DNA of 64,000 nt from Massilia putida (GTDB lineage: Bacteria > Pseudomonadota > Gammaproteobacteria > Burkholderiales > Burkholderiaceae_D), in the NCBI RefSeq assembly GCF_001941825.1, contig NZ_CP019038.1, positions 5,766,001 through 5,830,000 on the forward strand, read 5' to 3'. Numbering within the stretch: the stretch's first letter is position 1; the number at the start of each line of letters is the position of its first letter. A program made the translations under genes and the position numbers. The notes beneath the pieces are model-generated. The model was not told where the DNA came from. It saw only the letters and a program-made list of their open reading frames with translations, and did not search any database. Shown here in pieces: positions 35,556 through 46,213 of the stretch.

Positions 35556-38500
35556 ATGAGCGCACTGATCAAAATCCTCGGTAGATACGGTTATCAGATC
35601 AACACGGCTGCGGACGGTACGATCAGCGGGGTCACCTTGACCGCCGACGCCGTCGGCAATTTCGATACTGCCGGCAAGTCGACGTCCGGCACGGTACGGC
35701 TGGAGCTCTGGCTGACCAAGACGCCGTGGAACCCGGCCACCTCGAATACCGGCTATGAAATCGCAGTCGATCGATTCACCAGCGCCGCGAACGGCAAGCT
35801 CGAGGCAGGCCATTATTTCAAGAACGTTGCCGACACGGTCCCGCTGAAAAACCTGCCGCCGCCCGGCACCTATTTCGTGACCCTCGCCGCCGCCGAATAC
35901 ACGGGAGCGAAGCCGGAAACGGACGATGGCTACGTCGTCGACAGTTCGTACGCGTTCACGAATCTCGTGACGGTGGGCAGCGACGGCAGCATTGTTGCGA
36001 GCGGGATCACGACACCGAGCCTGAGCGTCGCCTCCCGGAATATCCTCGAAGGCGATGACGGCACGCGCAACATGGTGTTCACGGTCGTGATGTCGCATGC
36101 CGTGTCGTACGGCGTGTCGGTGCAGGTCGACACGCGCGGCGAAACGGCCGCGCCCGGCGTCGACTACCAGTCGCAGCATCAGACGCTGACGTTCGCGCCG
36201 GGCGCGACGACGGCGACGTTCAGCGTTCCGGTGATCGGTAACACGCGCTTCGAACCGTACCGGGCGTTCGGCGTCGAGCTGACCAACGCAATGAGCGCCA
36301 CGATCGAGGCGCCGGGGTTCGTCGCGACCGGCACGTCCGGTGGCGCCAGCCCGACCAGCGCCTGGGGCGTGATCCGCGACGACGACATGGCCGCAGGCGC
36401 GGCCGCGGGTGCGGTGATACCGACGGATGAGTGGTTCGGGGACCAGTGGTATCTGTTTACGACGAACGTGCCGTACGCATGGGCACACGCGACCGGCAAA
36501 GGTATCAAGGTCGCCGTGCTCGACCTGGGCATCGACGCTTCCAATCCGGAGCTGGCGCCGAACGACAAACTGGACCTGGGCCGGATCGCCTTGTCCCTGC
36601 TGCCCGGCGGGACCCCGGTCAAGTCGACGGACAACCACGGCACCGAAGTCGCCGGGGTGATCGCCGCCGCCAGGGACGGCCATGGCATCGTCGGCGTCGC
36701 CTACGATGCGCAGCTCGTGTCGATCTACACGTCCGACGCGATCAGTGCCCAATACGTGACGGAAATCGCGAATGGCTTCCATTACGCGGCCGGCATGGAT
36801 GTGCTGAACGATTCCTGGGGGGTCGGTAACCTGCTGATATCCGGAACGAACTGGGCCTTTTACGACAACGCGCGCGATGCCCTGTTCGCGCCCGCATTCG
36901 CCGCGCTGCACGATCTCGCCGCGACCGGGCGCAACGGCCTGGGCACGGTCGTCGTGCAGTCGGCGGGCAACGGCTACAACTACGGCGACGATACGAACCT
37001 GCACAATTTTCAGAACAGCCGGTACGTCGTCACGGTCGGTGCCGTCAATTACACCGGTGCGTCGTCCTACTTCAGCACGACGGGCGCCTCGATCCTGGTC
37101 GCGGCGCCGGGCGGGGCCGGCTACGGCGACTACGCCAGCATCCTGACCACCGACCGCACCGGTGCGGCCGGCGCCACCCCTAACGACCATGTATTCGTCG
37201 ACGGCACGTCCTTTTCGGCGCCGGTCGTCAGCGGCATCGTGGCGCTGATGCTCGAAGTAAACCCGCACCTGGGCTACCGCGACGTCCAGCAGATCCTCGC
37301 CTACACGGCGCGGCAGGTCGGCGCGCCCGACAAATGGGCCTCGAACGGCGCCCATGACTGGAATGGCGGCGGCCTGCAATACGGCGACGCCGTGCAGGCG
37401 ACCGGCTTCGGCGTCGTCGATGCCCTTGCGGCCGTGCGCCTGGCCGCGACGTGGGAGGGCACGCCGCGCACGTCCGCCAATGTCGTGGACGTGACCGCAT
37501 CGCAGACCACCGCCGCGGCGATTCCCGACAATACCGGCAAGTTCGCCTACAGTGCCATCGACATCGACAGCAACGTCGTCGTGGAACGCATCGACGTCAC
37601 GGTCAACATCACGCACCCCTTCATCGGCGACCTCGAAATTGCGCTGATGTCGCCCGGCCATACGACCAGCTACCTGATGTATCGTCCGGCGCAAGGCGCG
37701 CTCAGCGCCGTCGGTTCGACCCAGCATGACATCCATTTCACGTTCGACACCGTGCTCGACTGGGGCGAGAGTGCACGGGGCCGCTGGACGCTCGCCGTCA
37801 TCGACCTCGGCACCGGCAACGTCGGCACCCTGGACAACTGGAGCATCGACATCATCGGCCACCAGCCCACGCAGGACCACACCTTCATCTACACGGCGCA
37901 GTACGCGCAGATGGTCGCCGCCGACCCGTCGCGCGGCAACCTGAGCGACCCGGCCGGCGGCACCGACACCATCAATGCCAGCGCGCTCGGCAGCGACGAC
38001 CGCATCGACCTCTCCGGCGCCACGCCGTCCGTGATCGACGGCGCCAACCTGAGGATCGCACAAGGGACGACGATCCGGAATGCGTACGGCGGCGACGGCA
38101 ACGACGTGCTGATCGCGAACGCCAAGGGCAGCGTCCTGCACGGCATGGCCGGCAACGACACGCTGACCGGCGGCGCCGGCAACGACACGCTCGACGGCGG
38201 CGCCGGCAACGACACGATCGACGGCGGCGCGGGCACCAACACGGCGGTCTACCACGGTGTCGAGGCGAATTACACCATCACGAAGACCGCCACCGGCTTC
38301 ACGATCACGGACAAGACGGGGTTTGATGGCACCGACCAGGTGACGAACGTGCAGCGCCTGCAGTTTGCCGACACGGCGGTCGGATTCGACGCCGGCGGCC
38401 ATGGCGGCCAGGCCTTCCGCATCTTCCAGGCCGCGTTCAACCGCGCACCCGACAAGGGCGGCCTGGGCTACTGGATGAATGCGCTGGACCACGGCGTGTC

Positions 38501-38774
38501 GCTGCTCGACGTGGCCAACGGCTTCATCCACTCGGCGGAATTCAAGGCCCTGTACGGCGACAACCCGACCAATGCCGATCTCGTGAACAAATACTACGCC
38601 AACATCCTGCACCGGGCGCCGGACCAGGCGGGTGCCGATTACTGGACCAAGCTGCTCGACCAGCATGTGGTGACCAATGGCGACGTGCTCATGAGCATCA
38701 GTGAAAGCGCCGAGAACCAGGCGGCGCTGGTGGGCGTGCTGCAGAACGGTTTCGAGTACACGCCTTACGGCTGA
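35556..38774 (+). CDS. Large RTX-type S8 serine peptidase (type I secreted)
   Basis: A 1072-residue multidomain protein without a Sec signal. Domains in order: N-terminal beta-rich region (1-145), Calx-beta (about 150-265), subtilisin S8 domain with Asp323 (VAVLDLGID), His361 (DNHGTEVAG) and Ser552 (DGTSFSAP), and P/proprotein-convertase domain (about 632-768, with [14 protein letters not shown]). RTX calcium-binding nonapeptides ([20 protein letters not shown], about 861-895) and a C-terminal DUF4214-like domain (about 950-1060) follow. RTX repeats and the absent signal peptide indicate type I secretion, but no T1SS genes are nearby. Transcribed from the promoter at 35456. Confidence 0.88.
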   Translation: MSALIKILGRYGYQINTAADGTISGVTLTADAVGNFDTAGKSTSGTVRLELWLTKTPWNPATSNTGYEIAVDRFTSAANGKLEAGHYFKNVADTVPLKNLPPPGTYFVTLAAAEYTGAKPETDDGYVVDSSYAFTNLVTVGSDGSIVASGITTPSLSVASRNILEGDDGTRNMVFTVVMSHAVSYGVSVQVDTRGETAAPGVDYQSQHQTLTFAPGATTATFSVPVIGNTRFEPYRAFGVELTNAMSATIEAPGFVATGTSGGASPTSAWGVIRDDDMAAGAAAGAVIPTDEWFGDQWYLFTTNVPYAWAHATGKGIKVAVLDLGIDASNPELAPNDKLDLGRIALSLLPGGTPVKSTDNHGTEVAGVIAAARDGHGIVGVAYDAQLVSIYTSDAISAQYVTEIANGFHYAAGMDVLNDSWGVGNLLISGTNWAFYDNARDALFAPAFAALHDLAATGRNGLGTVVVQSAGNGYNYGDDTNLHNFQNSRYVVTVGAVNYTGASSYFSTTGASILVAAPGGAGYGDYASILTTDRTGAAGATPNDHVFVDGTSFSAPVVSGIVALMLEVNPHLGYRDVQQILAYTARQVGAPDKWASNGAHDWNGGGLQYGDAVQATGFGVVDALAAVRLAATWEGTPRTSANVVDVTASQTTAAAIPDNTGKFAYSAIDIDSNVVVERIDVTVNITHPFIGDLEIALMSPGHTTSYLMYRPAQGALSAVGSTQHDIHFTFDTVLDWGESARGRWTLAVIDLGTGNVGTLDNWSIDIIGHQPTQDHTFIYTAQYAQMVAADPSRGNLSDPAGGTDTINASALGSDDRIDLSGATPSVIDGANLRIAQGTTIRNAYGGDGNDVLIANAKGSVLHGMAGNDTLTGGAGNDTLDGGAGNDTIDGGAGTNTAVYHGVEANYTITKTATGFTITDKTGFDGTDQVTNVQRLQFADTAVGFDAGGHGGQAFRIFQAAFNRAPDKGGLGYWMNALDHGVSLLDVANGFIHSAEFKALYGDNPTNADLVNKYYANILHRAPDQAGADYWTKLLDQHVVTNGDVLMSISESAENQAALVGVLQNGFEYTPYG

Positions 38775-38783
38775 GGAAACGAA

Positions 38784-38808
38784 CACGGCCCGCGCGAGGC
38801 GGGCCGTG
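38784..38808. terminator. Hairpin between convergent subtilase and sodB
   Basis: A perfect 10-bp stem CACGGCCCGC (38784-38793) / GCGGGCCGTG (38799-38808) with a 5-nt loop. There is no long T tract on either side, so it is a hairpin-only, possibly bidirectional terminator. Confidence 0.65.
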
Positions 38809-38829
38809 GTGGTCAAGCCGGGAATCGCT

Positions 38830-39408
38830 TTACGCGAAGTTCTGGTTCACGAAGTCCCAGTTGACGACGTTCCACCATGCCTCGACGAACTTCGGACGGG
38901 CATTGCGGTAGTCGATGTAGTAGGCGTGCTCCCAGACGTCGCAGGTCAGCAGGGCCTTGTTGTCGGTGGTCAGCGGGGTGCCGGCGTTCGACGTGTTGAC
39001 GATGTCGACGGTGCCGTCCGCCTTCTTGACCAGCCAGGTCCAGCCCGAACCGAAGTTGCCGACGGCCGATTTCTGGAACTCTTCCTTGAACTTGTCGAAG
39101 GAACCCCACTTGGCGTTGATCGCATCGGCGACCGGGCCGGTCGGCGCGCCGCCGCCGTTCGGAGTCATGCAGTTCCAGAAGAAGGTGTGGTTCCACACCT
39201 GGGCGGAGTTATTGAAAACGCCGCCTTGCGATTTCTTGATGATCTCTTCCAGCGACAGGTTTTCGAACTCGGTGCCCTTGATCAGGTTGTTCAGGTTCGT
39301 GACGTAAGCCTGATGGTGCTTGCCGTAGTGGTATTCCAGCGTTTCGGCCGAGATGTGCGGCTGCAGGGCGTCCTTAGCGTACGGCAGTGGGGGCAGGGTA
39401 TGTTCCAT
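38830..39408 (-). CDS. sodB: Superoxide dismutase [Fe]
   Basis: A complete 192-residue Fe/Mn-type SOD. Metal ligands: His in [11 protein letters not shown], His in [10 protein letters not shown], and Asp/His in [22 protein letters not shown] and FGSGWTWLV are typical of iron SODs. It dismutates superoxide in the cytoplasm. AAGGA precedes the ATG. A 7-bp hairpin (GAGACTT 39434-39440 with AAGTCTC 39444-39450) lies in the 5' untranslated region. Confidence 0.96.
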   Translation of the reverse strand: MEHTLPPLPYAKDALQPHISAETLEYHYGKHHQAYVTNLNNLIKGTEFENLSLEEIIKKSQGGVFNNSAQVWNHTFFWNCMTPNGGGAPTGPVADAINAKWGSFDKFKEEFQKSAVGNFGSGWTWLVKKADGTVDIVNTSNAGTPLTTDNKALLTCDVWEHAYYIDYRNARPKFVEAWWNVVNWDFVNQNFA

Positions 39409-39652
39409 GTCTTGTTCCTTAGTGAGTTGACGGGAGACTTTCGAAGTCTCTGCGGTACAGCAATTCGGGCGCTTATTCTAAACCGGTTAAGCAAACGTTG
39501 CAGATATGGCTTTGCATAACCACCATATTGTCGGAAACGTCGAAAAACCTGCTGCGCGTTGCACCTGCGCGTCGCGATGCCCGCCGTACCCGCGTACGGC
39601 CGCGCTTCTCAAGCACCATTGCGGCCGCCCGCGACGGTTTTTCGAGGTTCCC

Positions 39653-41014
39653 TCATTCCAATACATCCTGCACGCCGGCCACGCTGACCTCGGCGCTGCC
39701 TTGCGCCAGGCGGATGCGCAGCACGTCGCGCGGCTTGATCTGGCCCGGCGCGTGCAACACTTTGCCCTTCGCATTGCTGACGATCGCATAGCCGCGCTCC
39801 AGTGTGCGCTGCGGGTTCAGCAGTTCAAGCTGCGCGGCCAGCGCGTTCAGCGCTTCGCGCCGTGCGCGCAACTGGCTGCCGACGCTCGCCGTCAGGTGGC
39901 GCCGGTCCGATTCCAGCCGCGTGCGCAGTCCGCTCCAGTCCGGCCTATGGCGGGCCCAGCGCTGCTGCAGCTGCGCCAGCAGCACGCCGTGACGGTTCAC
40001 GGGCGCACGCACGGCATGCGTCAGACTGCTGGCCATGGCCAGAAGTTTCAGGCGTTGATGAGCGATCTGGCTGGACGGGCTCAAGAGGCGGCGCGACAGG
40101 TTGTCGAGGCCCTGGCTGGCGTCGGACAGGACGCGGTCCATCGCCCGGCGCAGGTCGCCCGCGTCCGCCTGCAGCGACGCGAGCCAGTCGGCCCTGGCCG
40201 TCGCGGCCAGCTCGGCGGCGGCGGTCGGCGTGGCGGCGCGCAGGTCGGCGGCGAAATCGGCGATGGTGAAGTCGGTCTCGTGACCCACGCCCGCGATGAC
40301 GGGCATGCTGCACGCGGCGATCGCGCGCGCGACGGCTTCCTCGTTGAAGCTCCATAAATCCTCGATCGAGCCGCCGCCGCGGCACACGATCAGGACGTCG
40401 ACTTCGCGCCGGTGCGAGGCGACCGCAATCGCTTCCGCGATCTTTTGCGCAGCCAATTGACCCTGCACGGGCGCCGGATACAGCACGACGCCTACGTGCG
40501 GCACGCGCCGCTTGAGCGCGGTCAGCACGTCGCGCAGCGCGGCCGCCTGCGGACTGGTGACGATGCCCACCGTGCGCGCGAACAGGGGCAGGGGCCGCTT
40601 GCGGGCTTCGTCGAACAGGCCTTCGGCCCCCAGCTTTTCTTTCAGGCGCATGAAGGCCTCGTACAGCGCGCCCACGCCCGCCCGCCGGATCGCCTCGACG
40701 TTGATCTGGTAATCGCCGCGCGCGCCGTACAGCGTGACGAGGGCGCGCACCTCCACCTTGTCGCCCTCGCGCGGGGTGAAACCGGCGTACTGGGCGCGGC
40801 CGCGGAACATGACGGCCCGCACCTGCGCCGCATCGTCCTTCAGCGTGAAATACCAGTGGCCGGAAGCGGCCCGCGTGAAATTCGAGATTTCTCCCCCGAT
40901 CCAGACGAGGGGAAAGGTCCGCTCCAGCAGGCGCGCGACCTGCTGGTTAAGGGCCGTCACGGTCAGTACGGGCGGGGCTGCATAGGCCGGATCGGCATCT
41001 TCAGTGGGGAACAT
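39653..41014 (-). CDS. xseA: Exodeoxyribonuclease VII large subunit
   Basis: This 453-residue protein has an N-terminal OB fold ([19 protein letters not shown] ... [24 protein letters not shown]) and a catalytic core with [31 protein letters not shown] and [19 protein letters not shown]-terminal helical region follows ([15 protein letters not shown]). With XseB it degrades single-stranded DNA from both ends into oligonucleotides. I took 41014 (MFPTED) as start; the upstream 19 codons lack a Shine-Dalgarno. The 1-kb module array lies directly upstream. Confidence 0.93.
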   Translation of the reverse strand: MFPTEDADPAYAAPPVLTVTALNQQVARLLERTFPLVWIGGEISNFTRAASGHWYFTLKDDAAQVRAVMFRGRAQYAGFTPREGDKVEVRALVTLYGARGDYQINVEAIRRAGVGALYEAFMRLKEKLGAEGLFDEARKRPLPLFARTVGIVTSPQAAALRDVLTALKRRVPHVGVVLYPAPVQGQLAAQKIAEAIAVASHRREVDVLIVCRGGGSIEDLWSFNEEAVARAIAACSMPVIAGVGHETDFTIADFAADLRAATPTAAAELAATARADWLASLQADAGDLRRAMDRVLSDASQGLDNLSRRLLSPSSQIAHQRLKLLAMASSLTHAVRAPVNRHGVLLAQLQQRWARHRPDWSGLRTRLESDRRHLTASVGSQLRARREALNALAAQLELLNPQRTLERGYAIVSNAKGKVLHAPGQIKPRDVLRIRLAQGSAEVSVAGVQDVLE

Positions 41015-42067
41015 AGGGATGAGCTGGGTTGAACTGTCCACAAAAACATGGTTGCGCGAAGCATATTGCACATCTGCGAAAGAACAACAAATAGTTTTTG
41101 TAAACGCCTGATTTTTAAAGTAAAACTGCGCTGCTTGATTTCAGTGCAGCAAGCAAATTGCTTTACGGATCAATGGCTTGAGTGCATCTCAGGGCACTTG
41201 GCCACAATCTTATCCACAGAATGTGTGTGAAAGTGGACAAACCGGCACTGCCTCCAAATTCAGCGTGCATATGTTTTCCTAAAGCAATCAAACACTTAGG
41301 CTACTGTCCCGGCCCTTGCTCACATTGTTTTCCACAGTTTATGTGAACAGATGGGCCCGGCTCGGCGTTGCTGACTGATTCCGCGAGGACGCGACTATAA
41401 CCCAGGCGCTGTGCGGTCGGTGCCTGCTGTGCACAAGTCCGGCTTGCCTAAAAAATGGGCTTAAAGAAGAATTCTGATTGGAATCAAGGAGTTATGATGC
41501 AATGAATGCGTTTGCGCACATCTTTTTCCACAGTTTGTGTGAAAAATTCTGTCCCCCGGTGGGGTGGACTGGACAGGCCCGGGTGCTCAAAAATGAGGCG
41601 CAGGAATCTTTTCCTTGTAAATCAATTGCTTAGGGTCTGGTTTGTGCGTTTGCGCACAATTTTGTCCACAAAAAATGTGTAGAAAGAGGGGCCAAACGGC
41701 AGCTGTAGTCGAGCGCAATCCTGCTTAATTTTTGGACTCGGAAATTTCCTTGAGTAAAATCAAAGACTTACCTCTGGGAAAGGTGATTTCTCACAAATTT
41801 ATCCACAGAAATTGTGGGCAACTACATCGGAGAAGAGCACAGGCAAGGATTGAAAAATTTCTTGAGAGAAACGCAATATTGTCCTGCCGCGTTTTTACGC
41901 ACGGAAAAATATCCTTTAAGAATCAAGGAACTTACCGCCGCCAACTCGCTTTGCGCACACTTTTATCCACAGAAAGTGTGCAGAACTCTACTTGCCGCAA
42001 ACCGGGCAACACGTTACATTGCGCAACTAACTTGTGACGTTGTTTTTTACTCATTCAGGAGTTCCAT
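41015..42067. other. 1-kb gene-free region between xseA and exbB
   Basis: AT-rich relative to the rest of the window, with no credible gene: short open frames (for example 41732-42037) cross the palindromes and lack ribosome-binding sites. It contains the six-module array plus an isolated CTGTCCACA at 41034-41042 close to the xseA start. The last ~80 bp must hold the exbB leader, with AGGAG at 42057-42061. Confidence 0.75.
41168..41980 (+). repeat. Array of six IHF-site/DnaA-box modules
   Basis: Six 60-bp modules in one orientation: 41168-41227, 41286-41345, 41482-41541, 41620-41679, 41758-41816, 41921-41980. Each starts with an IHF-consensus-like site (WATCAANNNNTTR): exact in modules 2-5, one mismatch in module 1, one inserted base in module 6. 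Exactly 35, 35, 35, 35, 34 and 35 bp after its start begins a 25-bp inverted repeat of 8-9-8 geometry. The consensus is CACAnTTT, loop TATCCACAG, AAAnTGTG. Together the last arm base and the loop spell the DnaA box TTATCCACA (exact in modules 1, 5, 6; TTTTCCACA in 2 and 3; TTGTCCACA in 4). Spacers between modules are unique, 58-136 bp. No coding ORF. Confidence 0.85.
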
Positions 42068-42673
42068 TTGCTCGCCATTCTTCAAGCCGCCGGCTGGCCC
42101 ATCTGGCTGTTGCTGATCGCCTCGATCATCGCCCTGGCCCTGATCATCGAGCGCCTGATCTATTTGCGCCGCGAAAAGATCCTGCCGCGGCAGCTCCTCG
42201 ATGAAGTGATCCAGGTGTATCGCAGCGGGAAAGTTACTCCGGACATCATCGACAAGCTGCAGACGAATTCCCCGCTCGGCGCCGTGCTGGCCGCCGCGCT
42301 GCGCAACGTCGACGCGCCGCGCGACGTGATGAAGGAATCGATCGAGGAAGCGGGCAGGGGCGTCGCCCACGTGCTTGAGCGCTTCCTGACGACGCTCGGC
42401 ACCATCGCGTCGCTCGCGCCGCTGATGGGCCTGTTCGGCACGGTCGTCGGCATGATCGAGATCTTCGGCGCCCAGAACGCCAGCGGCACCAATCCGGCCC
42501 AGCTGGCGCACGGCATCTCCGTGGCGCTGTACAACACCGGCTTCGGCCTGGCGATCGCGATGCCGGCCCTCGTGTTCTATCGCCACTTCCGCGCGCTGGT
42601 CGACAGCTTCATCATCGACATGGAGCTGCAGGCCGTGAAATTCGTCGACGTCGTCCACGGTGCCCGCAAATGA
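42068..42673 (+). CDS. exbB: MotA/TolQ/ExbB-type proton channel protein
   Basis: This 201-residue inner-membrane protein has three transmembrane helices (about residues 9-27, 108-132, 150-175) and the family core LGTIASLAPLMGLFGTVVGMIEIF. The start is a TTG at 42068, supported by AGGAG six bases upstream and by the absence of another in-frame start before the first helix. With ExbD it forms the proton-driven motor that energises TonB-dependent receptors. The end overlaps exbD (ATGA). Confidence 0.88.
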   Translation: MLAILQAAGWPIWLLLIASIIALALIIERLIYLRREKILPRQLLDEVIQVYRSGKVTPDIIDKLQTNSPLGAVLAAALRNVDAPRDVMKESIEEAGRGVAHVLERFLTTLGTIASLAPLMGLFGTVVGMIEIFGAQNASGTNPAQLAHGISVALYNTGFGLAIAMPALVFYRHFRALVDSFIIDMELQAVKFVDVVHGARK

Positions 42674-43125
42674 TCGACTTCCGCCGCGGCCGCAAACGCG
42701 AGGATCCGGAAATCAACCTGATCCCGTTCATCGACGTGCTGCTGGTCGTGCTGATCTTCCTCATGGTGACGACGACCTACAGCAAGTTCACGGAGCTGCA
42801 GATCACGCTGCCGACGGCCGACGCCGAGAAGGCCGTCGAGAAGCCGTTCGAGATCAACGTCACGGTCGACGCCAAGGGTAACTACACGGTAAACAATGTG
42901 CCGGTCGCCTTCCACGGCGTGGCCAGCCTCGCGGACGACCTCAAACGCGCGGCCAGCATCGGCCCGGACGGCCGGCCGCTGGCGGCGCCGGTGAAGGGCC
43001 CCGTGATCATCGTCAACGCCGACCAGTTCGCGATGCACCAGATGGTCATCAACGTGCTGGAAGCGGCGCGCATGGCGGGTTATGACAAGCTGACGTTTGC
43101 GGCGCAGACGGGCGGGCAGAAGTAA
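42670..43125 (+). CDS. exbD: Biopolymer transport protein ExbD
   Basis: This 151-residue protein has a short cytoplasmic N-terminus and one transmembrane helix carrying the essential aspartate (INLIPFIDVLLVVLIFLMV, Asp about residue 23). The periplasmic ExbD/TolR domain with the ending KLTFAAQTG follows. 4-bp overlap with exbB, so the motor subunits are coupled. Followed by a REP-like inverted repeat that may terminate the transcript. Confidence 0.92.
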   Translation: MIDFRRGRKREDPEINLIPFIDVLLVVLIFLMVTTTYSKFTELQITLPTADAEKAVEKPFEINVTVDAKGNYTVNNVPVAFHGVASLADDLKRAASIGPDGRPLAAPVKGPVIIVNADQFAMHQMVINVLEAARMAGYDKLTFAAQTGGQK

Positions 43126-43129
43126 AACG

Positions 43130-43219
43130 ATCGTCGTCCCCGCGCAGGCGGGGATCCAGGTGCTGCATGCGCTAACGATGCGCCGGCAAAATTGGGTCCC
43201 CGCCTCCGCGGGGACGACG
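43130..43219. repeat. REP/dRS3-like inverted repeat, locus 3
   Basis: Two inverted arms between exbD and lpxK: CGTCGTCCCCGCGCAGGCGG followed by GGATCCA (43132-43158) and TTGGGTCCCCGCCTCCGCGG followed by GGACGACG (43192-43219). Same unit as at 26999 and 34160. Confidence 0.8.
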
Positions 43220-43242
43220 TTTTTGGGTTAACGCTCTTTTAC

Positions 43243-44271
43243 ATGGCATCTTCCCTTGAATCCACCTTGACCCGCGCCTGGCTCCGGCGCGGGCCGCTGG
43301 CCATGGCCCTGTGGCCGCTGTCCCTGCTGTTCCGCCTGCTGACCGCGCTGCGCGTGGCCCTGTTCCGGGCCGGTGTCCTGCAGTCCGAACGCCTGCCGGT
43401 GCCCGTGATCGTGGTCGGCAATATCTTCATCGGCGGCACCGGCAAGACCCCGCTGACGATCTGGCTGGCGCAGCAGCTGCGCGCGGCCGGCATGCGGCCC
43501 GGCGTGATCTCGCGCGGCCACGGCGGGGCTGAGGACGCCCCGCGCGAAGTCCTACCCACGTCGCGCGCCCAGGACGTCGGCGACGAACCCCTGCTGATCG
43601 CGGGCCGGGCCGGCTGTCCCGTCGTCGTGGGCCGCCGGCGCGCGCAGGCCGGACGCCGTCTGCTCGCCCTGCATCCGGACGTCGACGTGCTGATCACGGA
43701 CGACGGCCTGCAGCACTACGCCCTCGCGCGCGACGTCGAGATCGTCCTGTTCGACGGCCGCGGCACGGGTAACGGCTGGACCTTGCCGGCCGGCCCGCTG
43801 CGCGAACCGCCGTCGCGCCGGCGCGATTTCACCGTCGTCAACGCGGCGGAGATCACGCCGCAGCTGGCCGCGGCGCTGAAAGGGCGGCCGTGGCAGATGC
43901 GCCTCGCGGGCGACCACGCCGAGCGCCTGATGGACGCCAACGAGCGCGTGCCGCTGGCGGCGATACGCGGAAAACGCGTGCTGGCCGCGGCCGGCATCGG
44001 CAACCCGGGGCGCTTCTTCGCCATGCTGCGCGCCGCCGGCCTCGATATCGCCGAACTGCCGCTGCCCGACCACCACGACTTCCTCGACGACCCGTTCCGC
44101 GCGGTGGTCGCCGATGTCATCCTGGTGACGGAGAAGGATGCAGTAAAATGTCGGCAACTTGAAACAATCAACAACGACCCGCGCCTGTGGGTCGTGCCGG
44201 TCGGCGCGCAGATCGATGCCGCGCTGGCCGCCCAAATCGTGGAGAAATGTCGTGGACGCCCGACTGCTTGA
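43243..44271 (+). CDS. lpxK: Tetraacyldisaccharide 4'-kinase
   Basis: This ~342-residue membrane-associated P-loop kinase phosphorylates the lipid A disaccharide precursor at the 4' position. An N-terminal amphipathic/hydrophobic segment precedes Walker [20 protein letters not shown]. Other motifs are [30 protein letters not shown] and [11 protein letters not shown] with EKDAVKC near the end. The start at 43243 begins the membrane segment; the upstream in-frame codons lie in the REP repeat. Overlaps the Trm112-like gene by 20 bp. Confidence 0.93.
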   Translation: MASSLESTLTRAWLRRGPLAMALWPLSLLFRLLTALRVALFRAGVLQSERLPVPVIVVGNIFIGGTGKTPLTIWLAQQLRAAGMRPGVISRGHGGAEDAPREVLPTSRAQDVGDEPLLIAGRAGCPVVVGRRRAQAGRRLLALHPDVDVLITDDGLQHYALARDVEIVLFDGRGTGNGWTLPAGPLREPPSRRRDFTVVNAAEITPQLAAALKGRPWQMRLAGDHAERLMDANERVPLAAIRGKRVLAAAGIGNPGRFFAMLRAAGLDIAELPLPDHHDFLDDPFRAVVADVILVTEKDAVKCRQLETINNDPRLWVVPVGAQIDAALAAQIVEKCRGRPTA

Positions 44272-44425
44272 TATCCTGGTCTGCCCGCTGTGCAAGGGAC
44301 CGCTCGAATATGACAAGAAAGCGCAGGAATTGATCTGTCGCCCGGACCGCCTCGCGTATCCGATCCGCGACGGCATCCCGATCATGTGGGCCGAAGAGGC
44401 GCGCAAGGTCGAGCCCAGCCTGTAA
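44252..44425 (+). CDS. Trm112-family small protein
   Basis: This 57-residue protein (GTG start, GGAGA six bases upstream) reads [20 protein letters not shown] ... [19 protein letters not shown], the YcaR/Trm112 pattern with one intact CPLC pair and a single later Cys (a zinc-ribbon remnant). In many proteobacteria it lies between lpxK and kdsB exactly as here. It is translated from inside the lpxK 3' end. Precise role in bacteria unknown. Confidence 0.88.
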   Translation: MDARLLDILVCPLCKGPLEYDKKAQELICRPDRLAYPIRDGIPIMWAEEARKVEPSL

Positions 44426-44429
44426 TCGC

Positions 44430-45182
44430 ATGAGCTTCGTCGTCATCATCCCCGCCCGCCTGGCGTCGACGCGGCTGCCGAACAAGCCGCTCGCGGACCT
44501 GGGCGGCAAACCGATGGTCGTGCGCGTGGCCGAACGCGCGCAGCAATCGGGCGCTTCCCGCATCATCGTCGCCACCGACCATGCCGACATCGCCGCCGCC
44601 TGCGCCGCGCACGGCGTGGAGGCCTGCATGACGCGCGCCGACCACCCGTCCGGCACCGACCGCATCGCCGAGGTGGCGCATACGCTGGGCCTGGCGCCGG
44701 AGGCCGTCGTCGTCAACCTGCAGGGCGACGAACCGCTGATCGATCCCGCGCTGCTGGCCGCCTGCGCCGCGCGCATTTCGCCGGACGTGCCGATGGCCAC
44801 CTGCGCCCACCCGCTGTCGGATATGCAGGATGCCTTCAATCCGAACGTCGTAAAGGTCGTGCTGGACAAGGCCGGACGCGCGCTGTATTTCTCGCGCGCC
44901 ACGATCCCGTGGCACCGCGACGGCTTTACGGCCAGCCGCGAGCAACTGCCGGCCGGCTATGTCCCGCTGCGCCACATCGGTCTGTACGCCTACAGCAATG
45001 CCTTCCTGCAGCGCTATCGGCAACTCGAGGCGTCGCCGTTGGAATCCATCGAGGCGCTGGAACAGCTGCGCGTGCTGTGGCATGGCGTGCCCATCGCCGT
45101 GCACGTGACGGCCGAGGCGCCCCACGCCGGCGTCGACACGCCGGCCGACCTGGAGCGGGTACGACTTTTCTACACGTCTTGA
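44430..45182 (+). CDS. kdsB: 3-deoxy-manno-octulosonate cytidylyltransferase
   Basis: This 250-residue enzyme activates Kdo to CMP-Kdo for LPS. The N-terminal nucleotide motif [19 protein letters not shown], then [23 protein letters not shown] and the C-terminal [17 protein letters not shown] are all in place. It follows the Trm112 gene by 4 bp, making lpxK-trm112-kdsB one operon for lipid A/Kdo supply. Confidence 0.95.
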   Translation: MSFVVIIPARLASTRLPNKPLADLGGKPMVVRVAERAQQSGASRIIVATDHADIAAACAAHGVEACMTRADHPSGTDRIAEVAHTLGLAPEAVVVNLQGDEPLIDPALLAACAARISPDVPMATCAHPLSDMQDAFNPNVVKVVLDKAGRALYFSRATIPWHRDGFTASREQLPAGYVPLRHIGLYAYSNAFLQRYRQLEASPLESIEALEQLRVLWHGVPIAVHVTAEAPHAGVDTPADLERVRLFYTS

Positions 45183-45362
45183 TCTTGATGGAAACTACAC
45201 TTCAGGCTGCTTGCGCCACGTCAAACGGCTGAGAGATCGCCGGCCGTCAGTGGCGTTTGATGCTGCTTTTGTGGTAAGTTTCGTATGAGTAGCTGGATAT
45301 GCATCATGCAGTTATCTGTTCCCAACTATAACTGCGTCAAAAAAATTATTAGATATCTTTAG

Positions 45363-46028
<666 letters not shown>

Positions 46029-46035
46029 GCATTCC

Positions 46036-46059
46036 AGGGCGGCGCAAGCCGCTCTTTTT
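46036..46059 (+). terminator. Probable Rho-independent terminator after adk
   Basis: A short stem GCGGC (46039-46043) / GCCGC (46048-46052) with a GCAA tetraloop is followed by TCTTTTT. Confidence 0.7.
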
Positions 46060-46213
46060 GGCTCCGGATGACTAATGCCATCCGTCCAGGTTTTTAGATC
46101 AAAGTTTTGTCGCACTGTTCGTGCGGCGAATGCAGCAAGGCAGGCCGCTCCAGCGGACATCGCATGACGGCCTTCGACTGTGGTTGTTTGATCGAAGAAC
46201 GAGGGGGGACGAC

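Noticed and set aside
35511..38816. 1101-codon antisense frame over the subtilase gene
   Set aside because: The plus-strand frame has a full S8 triad, domains and promoter; the antisense frame shows no recognisable domain and reflects GC3 bias.
39506..40357. Plus-strand frame over xseA
   Set aside because: Antisense to the conserved catalytic part of xseA; no ribosome-binding site.
41160..41990. CRISPR array between xseA and exbB
   Set aside because: Repeats are imperfect, 60 bp and bipartite, with spacers of 58-136 bp; there are no cas genes or AT-rich leader at one end.
41160..41990. Chromosomal origin (oriC) as a firm call
   Set aside because: DnaA boxes and IHF sites are present, but dnaA, dnaN, gyrB and rpmH are not nearby and no GC-skew can be computed here. 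Left as one hypothesis in the findings.
41732..42116. Two ~100-codon frames in the xseA-exbB gap
   Set aside because: They run across the modules and palindromes, lack ribosome-binding sites and differ from the codon use of all neighbours.
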